The notes: generated from the sequence alone by a model not told the origin. A stretch of 64,000 nt of DNA from Thuidium tamariscinum (GCA_947034885.2 OX344758.2:15589067-15653066), one strand, 5' to 3'. Shown: positions 46,394 through 59,609, counted from the stretch's first letter. A program made the numbers and translations.

Positions 46394-47064
46394 TCGTGAA
46401 GCTCACACAACTCTCAGAAAACGCACACAAAAACCTCACACACACACACGACTAACTCGCTCGGATACTCTCACTATCACCGGAACCGGAAAATAGGAAA
46501 CCAGCAGCAGGAGCAGCAACGCGTGCACACAACCTTCAAAGCTCAGAACTCACCAAGAAATCACAACAATGAGGTTTGGAACTCCGAATGACAACCTAAA
46601 AAGACTTCATTCAGGTTTACCCCCCTCCCCCACTCTCGGCCGCTGGGAACGGAGTTCCCGACATTCCGACCGTTAAAATCCTGTGGTCCCTGGCTTCCCA
46701 CAAGACTGACCGTTGGGTGGTACTTTCCCTAAACTCCCGGTACGATTCCTACTGACTTGATGCGTGTTCTAGCCTGTTCCCGATAGACTTAGTACAATTC
46801 TAAGTACCCCTGGTGTCAAGCTCTAACCTAGTTTCTGACTTTCCTAATCCAGGTGGATATTCCGATTCCGGTTCCGGTAAAAAGACAATCCCTCTCTTAA
46901 CACTATTATCTCCTTACGGTTTCCCGACATTCCGGTTTTCCTTACTATACTCTAACTTTGGATATAGATTAGAAAAATCAAAAATAAATATGACAAATAA
47001 AATAAAATAAAAGCTATTTTATACTATCTAGAATAAAGATGGGTTTTAGGGTTGTGACAAAAGA

Positions 47065-48023
47065 CCCTTAAAGAAGTCATACATTCACATCAACTAAAGG
47101 AACAATAGTACACAAAAAAGACAAAATTATCACAACCTAATATATTCCATCTAGACGACTTCAATATAAGTAATAGGAGACTACTTACCCATAATCTACC
47201 CCAATTGCATGGACTAGTCTTCAATATCTTTCATAAAGAGCGAATTCAATTATAGCCTCTAGAATTTTTGGAAGTATATCTTAATATCACCTACGTACTC
47301 CCACCAAGATGTTTTTCCTTGCATTTATAGCATTTCTTTCATTTTTAGAATGCTTTGATCTAACACGGGCAAATACTATTTATTTTGAATTCACAATAGT
47401 TCTGGACAACCAAATGTGCAAACATAATTATGTGCCAAGAATGCATGGAACCTTAAAAAAGGCTACTATGGTCCGAAACTAGTCCACTGCATACCTGCTC
47501 ACCTATTATACCAATGTCATTGTTTACAAAAAGAAGGGAAAGTTGAAACTCAACAATACTAAATGGGCACATGGAAAATGAGAAGTTTCGAATCAAAACT
47601 TATGTTGTTGTGGTATTGCAAAGGAAGTGATGGACTATGCAAACATAGTTTTGGATCATCCACTGACATGACAGAGTCATAGAAGTTTATAAGTTCCATA
47701 TCAACCTCCATTGTTGATTCCACCATGACCCACGATAGGTGGCTCTAGGAACCCTTTCAAGTTTTTCACTTGTTGGTTCACTTCTTTTAGACTAGAATCT
47801 TCAAAAATTGCATAGGCGACTCAAGGACTTAGTGGAGCGTTCTCTTCTTCATGAAAGTCTGCAAGGAAGACACCAACTTCATTACAATCATTATTGAAAC
47901 TCAAGGTTCTCCATTTCAATGAGGATATCGAATACAAGCCATTGAATAGTAAACAATGAAAGTGAGTCACCAATGGATAATCATGTTAGTGATGAACTGT
48001 AATGTGGTCTGCTTGATTTGAAT
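47065..48023. other. Unassigned AT-rich DNA
   Basis: No gene or repeat structure supported. Confidence 0.4.
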
Positions 48024-49607
48024 GACCACTACAAGAAGAAGGGGGGTTTTAAATACAATTTTAAGGCCAAAAAACCATACTAGAGGCCCATGTGTTTTAA
48101 GTAAAAGTTCCTTTATATGTTGTGTCTAGGACTTGCATTAAAGTACTATTCTAAATGATTCCTTCTCAGTCTTTTCAATACACATTTCTGTGACTTAAAA
48201 GTTTGGTTCTTCAGAACTTCAAAACCATCTCTTAGTAGCTGTTTTTTCATAAATTTTGCATGCTCATTGGTTTAGCAATTCTACTTTATGCACATTCTCC
48301 CCATTTGACATGATCTAATGTCATTAGATGCATGCCTTCTGCAAATTTTGAATTCATTTCTTGTTGATAAATGGCAATTCAATAATTTAATATAAATTTG
48401 TATTACTACTTGCCCCATTTTGGTAGTATTGTAGTGACTATTTTTGATGTTTCATTTTTTATTTTTGTTTTTGATACAAATGAAATGCGGATTGATGTTT
48501 AGTTTTGATGGTAGTAGGTGACCAAATTCTACTATGAGCTGGCTTGTCAATGTTGCTGGCGCTCGAACCATTGAAGTTCTTGAGCTAGGACTTGCTTGTA
48601 GTGAAGCAGAATACATAAACAAATTCCCCCCGCTACTAAATGCAAGATGATGCTAGTCATTCATTATGCTAACTTTTATGTTGATATTGATACATAAAAG
48701 AAGAGTGCTTCTACTATATAGAAGGATGAAAGATTTCTAGAATTAGTGGAAGTATGCACAAACAAATCCAACAAGAATTTGATGTTGTCATCATATTGGG
48801 TACCTTTTATCGGAGAAAAAACTATTGGATTCCCTTGCAACAAGTATGTTTATCTCTACTAACGTTCTTACAAGATCTGGATTCCAATATCACATACTAG
48901 CATTAACAGATCCTCCTAAAAACTCAAAGCTTCCATGGAACAAACCAACGCTCTCCGAAAGATGTAGATGATCCAAGACACTACCAACATGAGGAAAGGA
49001 CCAAGATTAGAGCAACGCAACAATGTAATTCAAGATCAGAAACTAATATGACAACAACTGGTGTGACAACAATCTAAACACAAAGGTAGCTAGAAGGTGA
49101 ACACCGACTCAAAAAGTACCTAGTCTTGACTTCAATGAAAGATTTTTTGACAATGCTTCTAAATGGTGCAAAGACGTCCAAGTATCACTTACAACAAAGA
49201 TATACCAAAAACAGTTAGAAAAGATGATGGACAAATGAATACACAATTTGAGCTTGAGTAAGATGCAATACTATAGTTTAGCCCAAGAAAATATTGCATA
49301 CCTCGCAGAAGAAACAAAACCCAGAAGTTCAAGTAGAAGAATCAAGTGAAATTGAAGAAGGCTCTAAGTTCTCTTGTTGTTTCTCTCAAAGCGAAGGAAT
49401 GGATTGATTTTCTTAGCCTCTTTGCATCTTTTATCTTCTTCACAGCACTCATGTCAATCTAAGCAACCACACAGGCCCTACCTTGCTGGTTCTAGCGTTG
49501 CCCTTCGCGCACTAGTAGCGGCAACCCTACCATCTTGCAGTCTTGAGTGGACCCCATCCAACTGCAATGTTTCTTTAGTTTGCTCTCATGTCTCTCCTTT
49601 TTTTTAA

Positions 49608-50168
49608 TACTAAGAAGTCCAATTTTTTGACAATGTATAGATTGAAAATCAAACTTTTTTTTCCATTACAAATTGGATGAAGGTCATCCTAATTTTTAGA
49701 GATATTTTATATAATCATTATCCTACTCAAAGGTGGATTTGGTGTTATTAGAGTACATTATTTTTCTAAAATCACAAATGCAAAAGTTTGTTAAGTGGTA
49801 AACCTAGCCAAAATTGCATTGACTCTAGTTCAAATATGGAATTGCAAAAAAAAATCGTGGAATCAAAAAACATAAAAATTCCAAAATATAACCATGTCAA
49901 GATAACATCATTTTAAATCCATTCAAACAAAATTTACTCAGAAAATGACAATATTTTGTTTGTTAGTGAATTTTGAAGGAATTTTGAATTTTCCTTTTCA
50001 AAAGTTATAGAAAAATATTGGTGATAGCATTGGTGAATCTAATCGTATAAATAGACTCTAAAATTCAAATTTTAGAACTTTTATTTGTACTTCAATTCCA
50101 AAATATTCTTTCAAATAGTAATTTTTTTTAAATTGTCAATTTAAGAGATGAGTTTCGTCACTTAGGGG
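49608..50168. repeat. TTAA-bounded unit 1 of a tandem pair, 561 bp
   Basis: Follows TTAA at 49604-49607 and ends CTTAGGGG before TAAA at 50169. Aligns along its length with the next unit (shared 'gtatagattgaaaatc', 'tggatg.aagtcatcctaat', 'ttaccattgg'-like blocks), with clear divergence. Confidence 0.6.
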
Positions 50169-50172
50169 TAAA

Positions 50173-50736
50173 CCCTTAAGTGCTCTGACATCCAATTTTT
50201 GGATGATGTATAGATTGAAAATCTGATATCCTTCTCATTATAGCTTGGATGGAAGTCATCCTAATAGTTAGAAATACTTTATGAAGTTGTTGTCCTATCT
50301 AAAGGATAGATTTGGTTTTACCAAAGTACAAATTTTTCTAAAATTATAAATGTGCAAGTATGTCAAGTAACTAACTTACATTGACTATAGTTTAAATTTG
50401 GAATTGCAAAATAAGGTCATAGAATAGAACAATACAAAAATTCTGAGAAATCACCATGTCAAGGAAATTTCAAATTTATTCCAACAAAATTTACTCAAAA
50501 TTCAATATCATTTTGCTTTTAATTCAATTAAAAAGGAATTTTGAATTTATTTTTTCAAATTTTTTAGAAAAATAATGATGATAGCATTGGTAAAATCTAA
50601 ATGTATAGATTGAAAACTCAAACTCTACAACTTTTATGTGCATCTCAATTCCAAAATATTCTTCCAAATACAATAGTGCTTTATAATGATTTTTCCATAA
50701 TCATCAATCCTAGAGATGAATCTAAAGGCTTAGGGG
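50173..50736. repeat. TTAA-bounded unit 2 of a tandem pair, 564 bp
   Basis: Left end CCCTTAAGTGCTC, right end (reverse complement) CCCCTAAGCC, with TTAA at 50737-50740 on the right. The left boundary TAAA (50169-50172) is shared with unit 1. The first bases resemble the TTAA element at 60845 (CCCTGAAGTGCTC). Confidence 0.6.
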
Positions 50737-51204
50737 TTAATGTGATATAAATGTTACCATTATTTTTAATATTAATATGCGGTTTTGCATTGATTTTATT
50801 ATCCTATTAGAAGACACTAAAGACAACAATACTACTATGGGTCCTCATATGCCAATTACAATTGCCTTATTTTGTCAACTGGCCCCACAAACGCAATTTC
50901 CTTTTAAAAAAAGTAACTGCATTGGAATTTGCAAGAGGCCAAGAGTAGTAGTTTTGTATCATTAAGAAAGGCGTACATTAAAGAACCAACTTGGCATTGT
51001 GACCACTAAAGTAGGTATTTCCACATCTTCAGTGACCAAAAAGAATTTCAAAGCCTGATTTTATTCATTATGCATATCAAACGTGACCTTCCAACATCAT
51101 GAAATGAATTTCAACATTTCTATACTTATATCTCATCTTAAAAACACCCCATTCTCTTGTAGTGGACACATTTATTTGGATCTCCTTTTGCAACACACTT
51201 GAAG

Positions 51205-51348
51205 CACTAGAAGAAAACTATGTTAGAAATCTGCGAAACGCGTGGGCTGAAAATGCATTCCAACGCAGTTTTTTGCGCTGGAAACGTGGAACTCAACAAA
51301 TTTCAGCCCACACGTTTCGCAGATTTCTAGCGCAGTTTTCTTCTAGTG
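51205..51348. mobile_element. 144-bp CACTA MITE, TSD AAG
   Basis: CACTAGAAGAAAACTATG begins a left arm of about 55 bp that is mirrored on the right (gcagttttcttctagtg), with a GC-rich hairpin core (aaatctgcgaaacgcgtggg). AAG lies at 51202-51204 and 51349-51351. It sits only 38 bp from the 3.1-kb CACTA element, but its ends differ. Confidence 0.9.
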
Positions 51349-51351
51349 AAG

Positions 51352-54300
51352 TAGCTTCCGTCTCTAGAGGGATAGGGCTCTTTGTTGATGCATTTCCTAT
51401 AGTTCTAACCACTCTACTACACTTCAGTGTATCAGCTTCTCTCTTTTGACAAAGTTCATCGACATCTGCTACAGAGTTTTGTAATCCTCCATTTAAGACA
51501 TCAACTACTATATTGGATATAATTTTCCCTTTTTTTTCCTCTTTACTCGATTGGTTTCTTTGAGTACAGATTTTTTGCATCGAGTGCTTTTGCTAAGCTA
51601 ATTATGTAGAACTTCCTTCACTACATTTGTCTCAACGGCAATAGAAGAGGCTTTTGTTGTTACTCTAGACTTTCTTTGGGTAGAACAAATCCAAATTAGC
51701 ATTTGTTTCATTCCTAACTGTTGTTGTCATCTTCATTTCATTGTCACTCTGTTATAAGAGAGAAGAAAATTTTTCCATGGTCATCTAATCAATGAAAGAA
51801 ATACAATGAGTGTGTGACTATCACTTAATTAACATTGCAAAAAATTTCAACAATGGAATACTTCATAGAAGTTTGTACATGATGTCCAACACTTTGTCAG
51901 CATGAAAACAATACACATTGCTTTCAATTTAACAAAGTACCACGGTTTTAAGAAATGAACATGATCTTCAACAAAAGTTCACAAAGTGAGCATCCTACAA
52001 GAAAATGACACATCTAAGAACTTTAACTTTTGGTCTCTCACTATTCTATCTTGAAAAGATGGCTTCCCAGCCTATAAGATTACTATTGCTACAAGGGCCT
52101 TCTGTACAATATAATTCATTATAGACACTAGGAATGCACTACAAACATAAACATATTCTTATCTACAAATACAATAGTTAACAATCTTTCATAAAAATAA
52201 ACCAAACCTGAAAAGAACTCACTTCTTCTACGTTTTTCCTTTGGGACTCAATTGAATTGGTTGTTTTGATTGTATGTCGTCTTCTCCACCAAAACTAACT
52301 ATCTCTATTTATAGAGGCTTCTATGCTATTTATTAGTGGTTCTTTCTCCTTTTTTTGTATGTACTTGGTGAAAGTTTTACAACTATTGATCTAAGTGCTT
52401 TGTGTATCTAAGTCACAATTGCTTGCATGGAAGTCAAAGTTGGTGTCTGCAGTGGTGTCATCACTAAAACTAAGTGGACACTTGCCATTAGAAGACTCTG
52501 TGTCATCGTATTTCTCACATTGCTACAGGACTAGACACTACTTACATCCCTCGCCACATTGACAAAATCCTTCGTCAGTGTCACTAGAGAGTAATATGGG
52601 CACTTTCAATGATGGTAGCTCTAACCTCTATTTGATACCAAGATCAGCAATAAGCTTTTAGTTTTCCACATTCTACCTTGTATCTTTGGTGGTTCCCTTT
52701 TCAAGGTCTGGAACATCCCCTTCTGAGTCAGTTGAAGGTATAGATGAAGGAGTTTTCACTCTAAATGTCCTCACATACAACTCAACATCTTATAGAGTTT
52801 TTTGATCAATTGGTTGTACGTGCATTGGACAACAACATAGAACGGTGAAGTGGAAGAAAATCACATTTGCTTTTATTTGACATTATTCTCATGTCCTACT
52901 ATTAGCGAGAAGCACTAGTAAGTTCAAATATTTTAAGAATTTACTAATGGAAATTGAACAATGTCAAAAAAATCACATACAAAAAACGAAAAGAAGTAGT
53001 CTTTACATTGCTTCTATAGCCTAAACCAAAATCCCTTGGAGTCTACCTCATTTGTATTCTCCGCTACAACAGTAAGGTAGTACTACAACAGTGAACTAAG
53101 TAAAGACAATAGGCCTCCATTAAGACGTAGAAGGAAAAAAAATTTCATCCATTTTTATGAAATTAGGGTTCCGACAAGGCACAAGTTACGAGGCAACTAA
53201 AAGGTCAACACCTTCGCCATCGGATGAATTAGGAATTGAAGGTCGATGCCACATGCATCTGCAGAACTTGATTTAGAATGTATCATCTTGCACACCTATG
53301 CCACATAATTCCTCTCATGCATTCAATTTCAAGATTCTATATTCATTTTTGGAGACAAACTGCGCTAAGAATGCTTCACTAAGGAATTTTACATTTTAAA
53401 ATGGAAGTGGCACGACTAATGGTTAAGGATGGGGGCCATGTGTATATCCTATATTATTTTTTCTTTCTATAGAATGGCCTTTGGTGATAAAATTCTTGGC
53501 ATCGAGGCTTTTCCAGATTTTTGTGCCTTCCGCGATGGCAAAGTAGATGATGAAGTTGTACAAGGAACTGCCATGGCCACCAAAAAAACCTCAATGGAAC
53601 AACTCCTAATTCTGTAGAAATCAACAAAATGTGGCAAACGTAATTTTTGGAAATCCACAAGGTAACGATTCCTCATTCACATTTCCGTTGAAACATTGAC
53701 ATTGAGTTTTTGTGGTAGAGGGTGTTGTATAATTGTTTATGGTTGTGTACGATGACTTGTAAGTGCAAAACCTCAATTTCTAAAAGAATTGGCATATTGC
53801 ACACGTGTCTCAAATTGCCAGTGTGTTCTCACTATAAGTAGTACATAACACACTACACCTAGTTTCGAGGAGTAGCTACAAAGTTCAAGACCAACAGGAA
53901 AATGTCTCCCTTGCATAAACAAATTGTAAATTTGGCACTTGGAATTGCAAGTGACTACTATTTTCCTTTAAAATATCTATTGTAAAGTTGGTGATGTAAT
54001 TACTAACCTATATAATAAGTTGTATACATCAATCATGATGTGTAACTTAATGAACTTAGGATTTCTTGTGATTGCATTAGTAAATTGAAAAGTTCAATTA
54101 ACATAGAGAGTGCAAAGCTCTGCGTAGACTTTAAAAAGGGTATTCATTTACATTGACATTCCTATTTTTCAACATGGCAGATCACAGTGTCGAGACATCT
54201 TTTGCTTAAAAAGTTTTATATGGTAAGTGCAATATTAAAATTGTTTTGGTATTTGACATCCCTCACTCCACTCTTACTATTGTTTAAGGAAGACGTAGTT

Positions 54301-56380
54301 TTGAAACACAAAAGATGCTATAGTTGGCTCTATTCAGTGGATTCTTATTGAGAATGTAGTTATTTTCTCTACTCTTGTGTGACTTTGCTCAATCCAGTGC
54401 TAGACGGGACTGTGTTTTATTGTTAATTTCTTAGATCAAACTAAAACTACATACATTACTAAAAGGAAAGACAATCTTTAACCACATGAGGGGCCTCTTT
54501 AAGTTATCAATTACTCATGTGTATAACGTATACATTTGCCACAATTTTGCAGGTGTTCTTGCCTTTAGAAATGCAAGGTGTTTAACTAGTCTATACTTTG
54601 AATAGTGAAGTACTCTTTTGTATTTCAATTAATGAATGATCTACAAAGACAAATTATAGACTTTCTAGTCATTGATAGAATGAATATCAAAACAAAGTAA
54701 GAACTCAGTATAAAAAAGAAAATGGCCACCGATTGAATAGTTATCTCAGTTGACATTTGCAGTGAAACATATCTCACAAGTTGCATTAGTGTCAACATCT
54801 AGCATGGTCTACGGAATTTTCATCTGATTTTGTAATTAGATTGGTTGATTGAATCTTAAAATTTAATTATTCATGCAAATCTTATTTGTATGATTGCAGA
54901 TGAACCGAAGACTTTTTAACTGGAGAAGAGATATTCAATGGTCATGTGTATAGCAAAAACTAACTTTTTATCTCTAATTCTTGAGATATATACCTAGAGT
55001 ATATTATATTTCAGTTCATAAAACAGGTGTACATTGTTCTTCTATTATTATTTTATATTTAAAATGATGCAAAGTAGAGGTCAATCTGAGTTTTAGCTAT
55101 TCTTGTAAGTGATGAAATTGTTCACAATTGAGACATGTATGGACTTTACCTTTTTTGTGTTTTAATGTCCTCTACTTTTTGTGGATATTGCACACTTTCT
55201 TTTGTTTCTAAAAGTAGATGAAGAAGTTGAAGTTGTCTTCATTTTTTTAAAAGGACTTCATCAAAAGGGGTATTTGTAGGAGAACCTTTGCTATTGGGAC
55301 ATGGATAATTACTCATTGACAATTGGTTGTGCTTTCTCTAGCAATTGTAGTAATCACTATTGTACTCTATGTGGGCAACCTCATTGTGCATTGAAGCATA
55401 TTGTTTACAATATGATGATGATAGCAATTTCACATGTCACATAGGATGTTTTAACAGACTATTACATTTGCACTTGTGAAGTAATTTCAAAACTTCTTAT
55501 ATTATTCAAGAAAAAATAGAATTAATTTGAACATATATTAGTGTTGTCTAATTCCACTTATAGAAATCCTCCTTATTTTTTATAGGTATGTTTGAGCATT
55601 GTAGAAGACTTGGAAGCATATGGGGCAAGAGTTCAATATACAGACCTCCATCTTCTTTGTGAATATTTTGTCAACCATGTCATCTAGTCAATGCAATAAT
55701 GGAATGGTCACTCATGTAGTTGTTCCTAGTGCAACATAAGTTTATAGAAGTTGACCCTAAAATCAAAGGTTTTGAAATCTGTAGAGTATGCAGTGAAAAA
55801 AGCTACAAGGAATGAATTGGTACATTGGTCGACAAACGTTACTTATATTTCTGAATTTATGTGCATGAACTTCACCTACACATCCTTCTCTCATTCAATG
55901 TGGTTCCCAATTTCTCCACTTCCTAGTTAAAGATTCCTTGAATTCTAACCAACTATTGATTTGGTTGAACACATGGCAGTTGAAGGTCTCAAAATTCATG
56001 GATTGCATAGAATTCAGTGGTTGTAACAAAAGCACAAATTCAGAAAGCGATGACAGCAAGGCAGATTAGTGGGTGGAAAATGAACATTGCCACATAATTT
56101 GCAAAGCCATACTACATTCACAATATGCCTTAGTGCAGTCCAATTGCCCGCTCCTAGAGAATGTCATGATAGGAGTCAAAAGACACCCTTGAGGGAAAAT
56201 TACTTGTCACACCAAGAAGACAAAATGAGGAAGCAGTTGTTAGATATCACTATGGTTTTTTTAAGTGTATTTTGAATCTTTACATCTTTTAAAGATTTAG
56301 GCCCAAGAAGGTCAAAGGCAACAAAATGTCTTCATTTATTAAAAAATTTGTTTTGATTATCACATTTATATAAGAAGGAA
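51352..56380. other. Unassigned AT-rich DNA, 5 kb
   Basis: The longest stretch without recognised elements. A minus-strand frame reaching to 51580 runs partly into the MITE and has no known domain. Two overlapping frames near 53450-53680 also lack motifs. No paired ends or tandem repeats were detected by eye; a diverged old element cannot be excluded. Confidence 0.4.
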
Positions 56381-56384
56381 TTAA

Positions 56385-56604
56385 CCTATAAATGTCAACA
56401 CAAATGTTCAATGTCTAGTGGATGATAAAGTATCTTTTTGTTTTGGATAGAAGTGCAACTATTCATCTTCATAATTTTCTATGGAAAGGGGAGATCTTCT
56501 ACACTAGTTTGACTTCTAATGAGTGCTTTTGGATTTTTGTACACCAATGATTTCCATAATATCAAAATGAATGACTTCAATCATTAGTAGTCCATCCTTA
56601 AGGA
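56385..56604. mobile_element. TTAA-flanked 220-bp element
   Basis: TTAA at 56381-56384 and 56605-56608. Content (gtcaacacaaatgttcaatg ... ggggagatcttctacac ... atgatttcc) matches the tandem units at 59173-59609, so it is a solitary copy of that unit. Ends begin CCTATAAATG and TCCTTAAGG. Confidence 0.65.
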
Positions 56605-57239
56605 TTAAGTAAATGAAGGAATGTAATTGCTTTATAAACAAAGCATTTATTTTATATATTGATATTTGAAATGTTTTTCTACTAAAATTGTATGAAGGTT
56701 CCAAGTGATTAATAATATAGAATAGTTTTTATTCCCAAAATTTAGATAAATAATACACCACTAGGAAATTTTTTGATGATAACTTTCCAATGATACTAAA
56801 TATTGATATTATTAGAAGCTAATTGACAAATTTTAATACAACAAGTCATAGATATTGGAGACCTTGATATGGAACTTGATACAAAAAGTTGTTTGAATTG
56901 TAGACTTACTTCTTTGAAATAATAGTTTTTTTGCTAAATTTATACAAATTTAGTTGATTAATTCTTCCTTTTCTAGTTAATTACAATTACATGTGAAAAT
57001 TCAATTAATGCTTTTGTCTTCAAGTGTACTTCAACTTTGCCAATCAATTAGTCACAAGTGAGGTCACAACTACTGTGAAAAGTCAATAAATTCTCCATCT
57101 TCTAATGTAATTGGCTATTGAAGTTTGCAAATTTTCCTTTTATTAATTGGTCATACAAGCATGGAAAATGTCAATGAATTTTTTTCCTAGCGTACTTAGC
57201 AAACCTTGCTTATACATGGAAGTGTGAATAAAGTAGAGA

Positions 57240-58300
57240 CCAAATTGACTACTTTATATAATGCACAAAAGCACCCATTTGGTAGAATCTCACTCAAAAC
57301 TAACTAAGGGTCTAATTGCATGCTTGAAATTGATGGAATATCTAATTGGATCCAAGTGGTTCACATGAAAAAATCCCACCTAACAAATTTTGGTTATGAA
57401 GACTAAGTCCCTATCTTTCTCTACTCTCCTTGATTATAGGATTAGTAGAGCACATTTGGAAGCATGATGTGGTATAGACTTGACCTTACAACTTGGTGCC
57501 TTGAGCTCCACTTCCAATCCCATCCAAGCATACAAATAGCACCTAATCTCCATTACAACCACAAGACTTGTTTTACCTCACTAAAAGACCAATTGGCTAT
57601 ACTTCCATGGGCAAAGTTAACAAAAATGCTTTGTATTTTAGAATACTTATTAGTCATTTTTGTAGGCACTATGCCAATAGAAGTATAGCCAAAGTAAATA
57701 TCCAATTGACCACTTGATATGATGCCTATTTGGTGGAATCTCAACTCAAAACTAACTAATTTCCATTATAACCAGAAGACTTGCCTCATCAAAAGACTAA
57801 TTAGGTACACTTCAATGTGCAAAGTTGACAATGATGCATTATATTCTAGCCTATTTATTAGCGAATTTTGCAACCATTAGGCCTACTGAAGTATAGTCAA
57901 AGTAGACGCCCAATTAGCTTATATAATGCAAACAACTAAAACAAGCGCCCATTTGGTGGAACTTCACTCAATACTAACTAATTTCCATTACAACGAGAAG
58001 ACTTGCTCCCTCTTATTGAAAGACCAAATAAACCACACTTTTATGTGCCAAATTGGTCAAAACAATTTATATTCTAGCCTATTTATTAGTTGACTTTGTA
58101 AATATAGGGTCCAATGAAGTACAACCAAAGCCAAGACCCAATTGACCACTTGATATAATGCAAAGAAGAACCCATGTGGTTGAATTTCACTCAATACTAA
58201 CTAATTTCCAATACAACCCCAAAACTTTAATTTGCAACAAAACCCATTAGTCACACTTCTATGTGTCAAGTCAACAAAAGTGCTTTGTATACTACACTGA
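57240..58300. repeat. Tandem repeat, about 222-bp units, 4+ copies
   Basis: Equivalent points (ttccattacaacc-like) recur at 57548, 57761, 57983 and 58206, spacing 213-223 bp. Each unit includes 'gcccatttggtggaa' and 'ctagcctatttattag'. The units are diverged, so the array is old. No coding. Confidence 0.8.
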
Positions 58301-58319
58301 TTAGGTATATTATCCCCTA

Positions 58320-58985
58320 CATGTCCAATCACCATTTTTAGCAACATAGCGCTTTCAGACAACTTTGTACAGTGGAATTTTTTTTCCCTTAAAATTTTCA
58401 CACAACATGTGCCCATGGAGTAGCTTAAAGGTGCAACAATTTTCATAATTTTTAACTACATGGTTAGTAAGTTATTGCATATTTGATATTGCATAAGTTA
58501 AATATTTGATATTGATTCTCTAGATTTATATATATATATATATCAAAAGCTTTGAATTCATTCCATTTTGATCAATGAGATGAAAGTTATAAGGAGTTTT
58601 ATTTTGCAAGTAGGTATAGTTTTCAAAGACTTTATATCTATACACAAACCAAAACTCTTTTTAAATTTTATCCCATTGATCAAAATAGAATGAATTCAAA
58701 GCTTTTGATGTATATATAAATTTAGAGAATCAATTTCAAGTCTTTTTTTGTTTTTTAAATGATTTACAAAAAAAATTTATGAACTACCCATGCTACTTGT
58801 TGAATGATGAAAATGACATATTATTAACCATGTAGTCAAAAATTATGAAAATTGTTGTACTTTAAAGCTACTCTACAAGCACATGCTATGTGAAAATTTC
58901 AAAGAAAAAAAACAAAATTCTATTCATAGTAAGCTATCCAAAATTACTATGTTGCCAAAAAATGGTCTTTGAACCCTTAGGAGTT
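58320..58985. repeat. Large imperfect inverted repeat, about 330-bp arms
   Basis: The left arm (accatttttagcaacatag ... gcaacaattttcataatttt ... caaaagctttgaattcatt) is mirrored on the right and centred near 58640. A (TA)n run lies in the left arm at 58528-58544. Probably an old foldback element. No target duplication was found. Confidence 0.7.
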
Positions 58986-59172
58986 GAAGAGACCCATACT
59001 AATTAATTGACATTTCACACTATTTAAATATCTACCTAAGTTGTTGTACATTAGTGGTTAATTGAAGTGTCTCAAGGGTGTACATCATGTTTCAAACATC
59101 TACAATTTTCCATGATAAGTTCTTTTAATTTTTTGGTCTATTTAATTCCACTATTCACTTTAGCATACTTAA

Positions 59173-59609
59173 CCTTTGAACATCAACATAGATGTTTAGT
59201 GTTTGATGGATGACATAAAATCATAATGCAACTATTTATCATCAAAATTTTATATGAAAAGGGGAGACCTTCTACAATATTTTGACTTTTAACAAGTGAA
59301 ATTTGGATTTTTTTCAAAGAAATCATTCTAGGAGTATCAAAATGGATGATTTCCACACTCACTATGGTTTGTCCTTTAAAGGTTAATCCTTGAACGTCAA
59401 CATCGATGTTTGACATCCAATGGAAGACATAGAATCTTGGTATGTAGGATGAATGTATCTATTCATTCTCAAAATTTTGAGTGTAAAAGGGAGATCTTCT
59501 ACAATGCTTTGAGTTCCATTGAGTGTTTTTGGATTTATTTTTTAAAATATTGATTCCTGCAATATCAAAATAGATGATTTCTCAATCACCAAGGTTCATC
59601 TTTCAAGGG
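59173..59609. repeat. Two TTAA-separated tandem units, 220 and 213 bp
   Basis: TTAA at 59169-59172, 59393-59396 and 59610-59613 separates homologous units 59173-59392 and 59397-59609. Each has inverted ends of the CC(T)TTGAA type. A third unit starts at 59614 (CCCTAGAAGAAC) and is cut short by the element at 59735. The solitary relative is at 56385. Confidence 0.7.

Larger units (their letters stand above)
39761..47059 (-). mobile_element. Solo LTR (LTR B) of the Ty3 family, split by an insert
   Basis: The LTR sequence occupies 39761-39857 and 43344-47059. The same 5 bases, AAAGA, flank it at 39756-39760 and 47060-47064. A target duplication directly around one LTR is the mark of a solo LTR left by recombination between the two LTRs of a full element. 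Hence it is not the missing 5' LTR of the element at 24896-33480. Sequence from about 45002 to 46942 is identical to LTR A, while the parts outside differ clearly. Confidence 0.88.
48027..51164. mobile_element. 3.14-kb CACTA element, TSD GAC
   Basis: Left end CACTACAAGAAGAAGGGG, right end (reverse complement) CACTACAAGAGAATGGGG, with GAC at 48024-48026 and 51165-51167. The interior has no transposase. It includes a stretch near 48900-49300 that may derive from a gene or gag-like sequence (short frames only), and two tandem 0.56-kb TTAA-bounded units (49608-50736). A non-autonomous element that has picked up other DNA. Confidence 0.82.

Noticed and set aside
24896..47059. Reading LTR A and LTR B as the two ends of one 22-kb element
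   Set aside because: LTR B is flanked on both sides by AAAGA, gag similarity ends near 33480, and the intervening 6 kb contains unrelated elements. LTR B is a solo LTR.
49374..49607. 77-codon plus-strand frame as a gene
   Set aside because: Inside a CACTA element, without recognisable domain; at most a captured fragment.
57240..59609. CRISPR-like array
   Set aside because: The repeats are long, diverged and contiguous without spacers, and the rest of the window is plant-type nuclear DNA.
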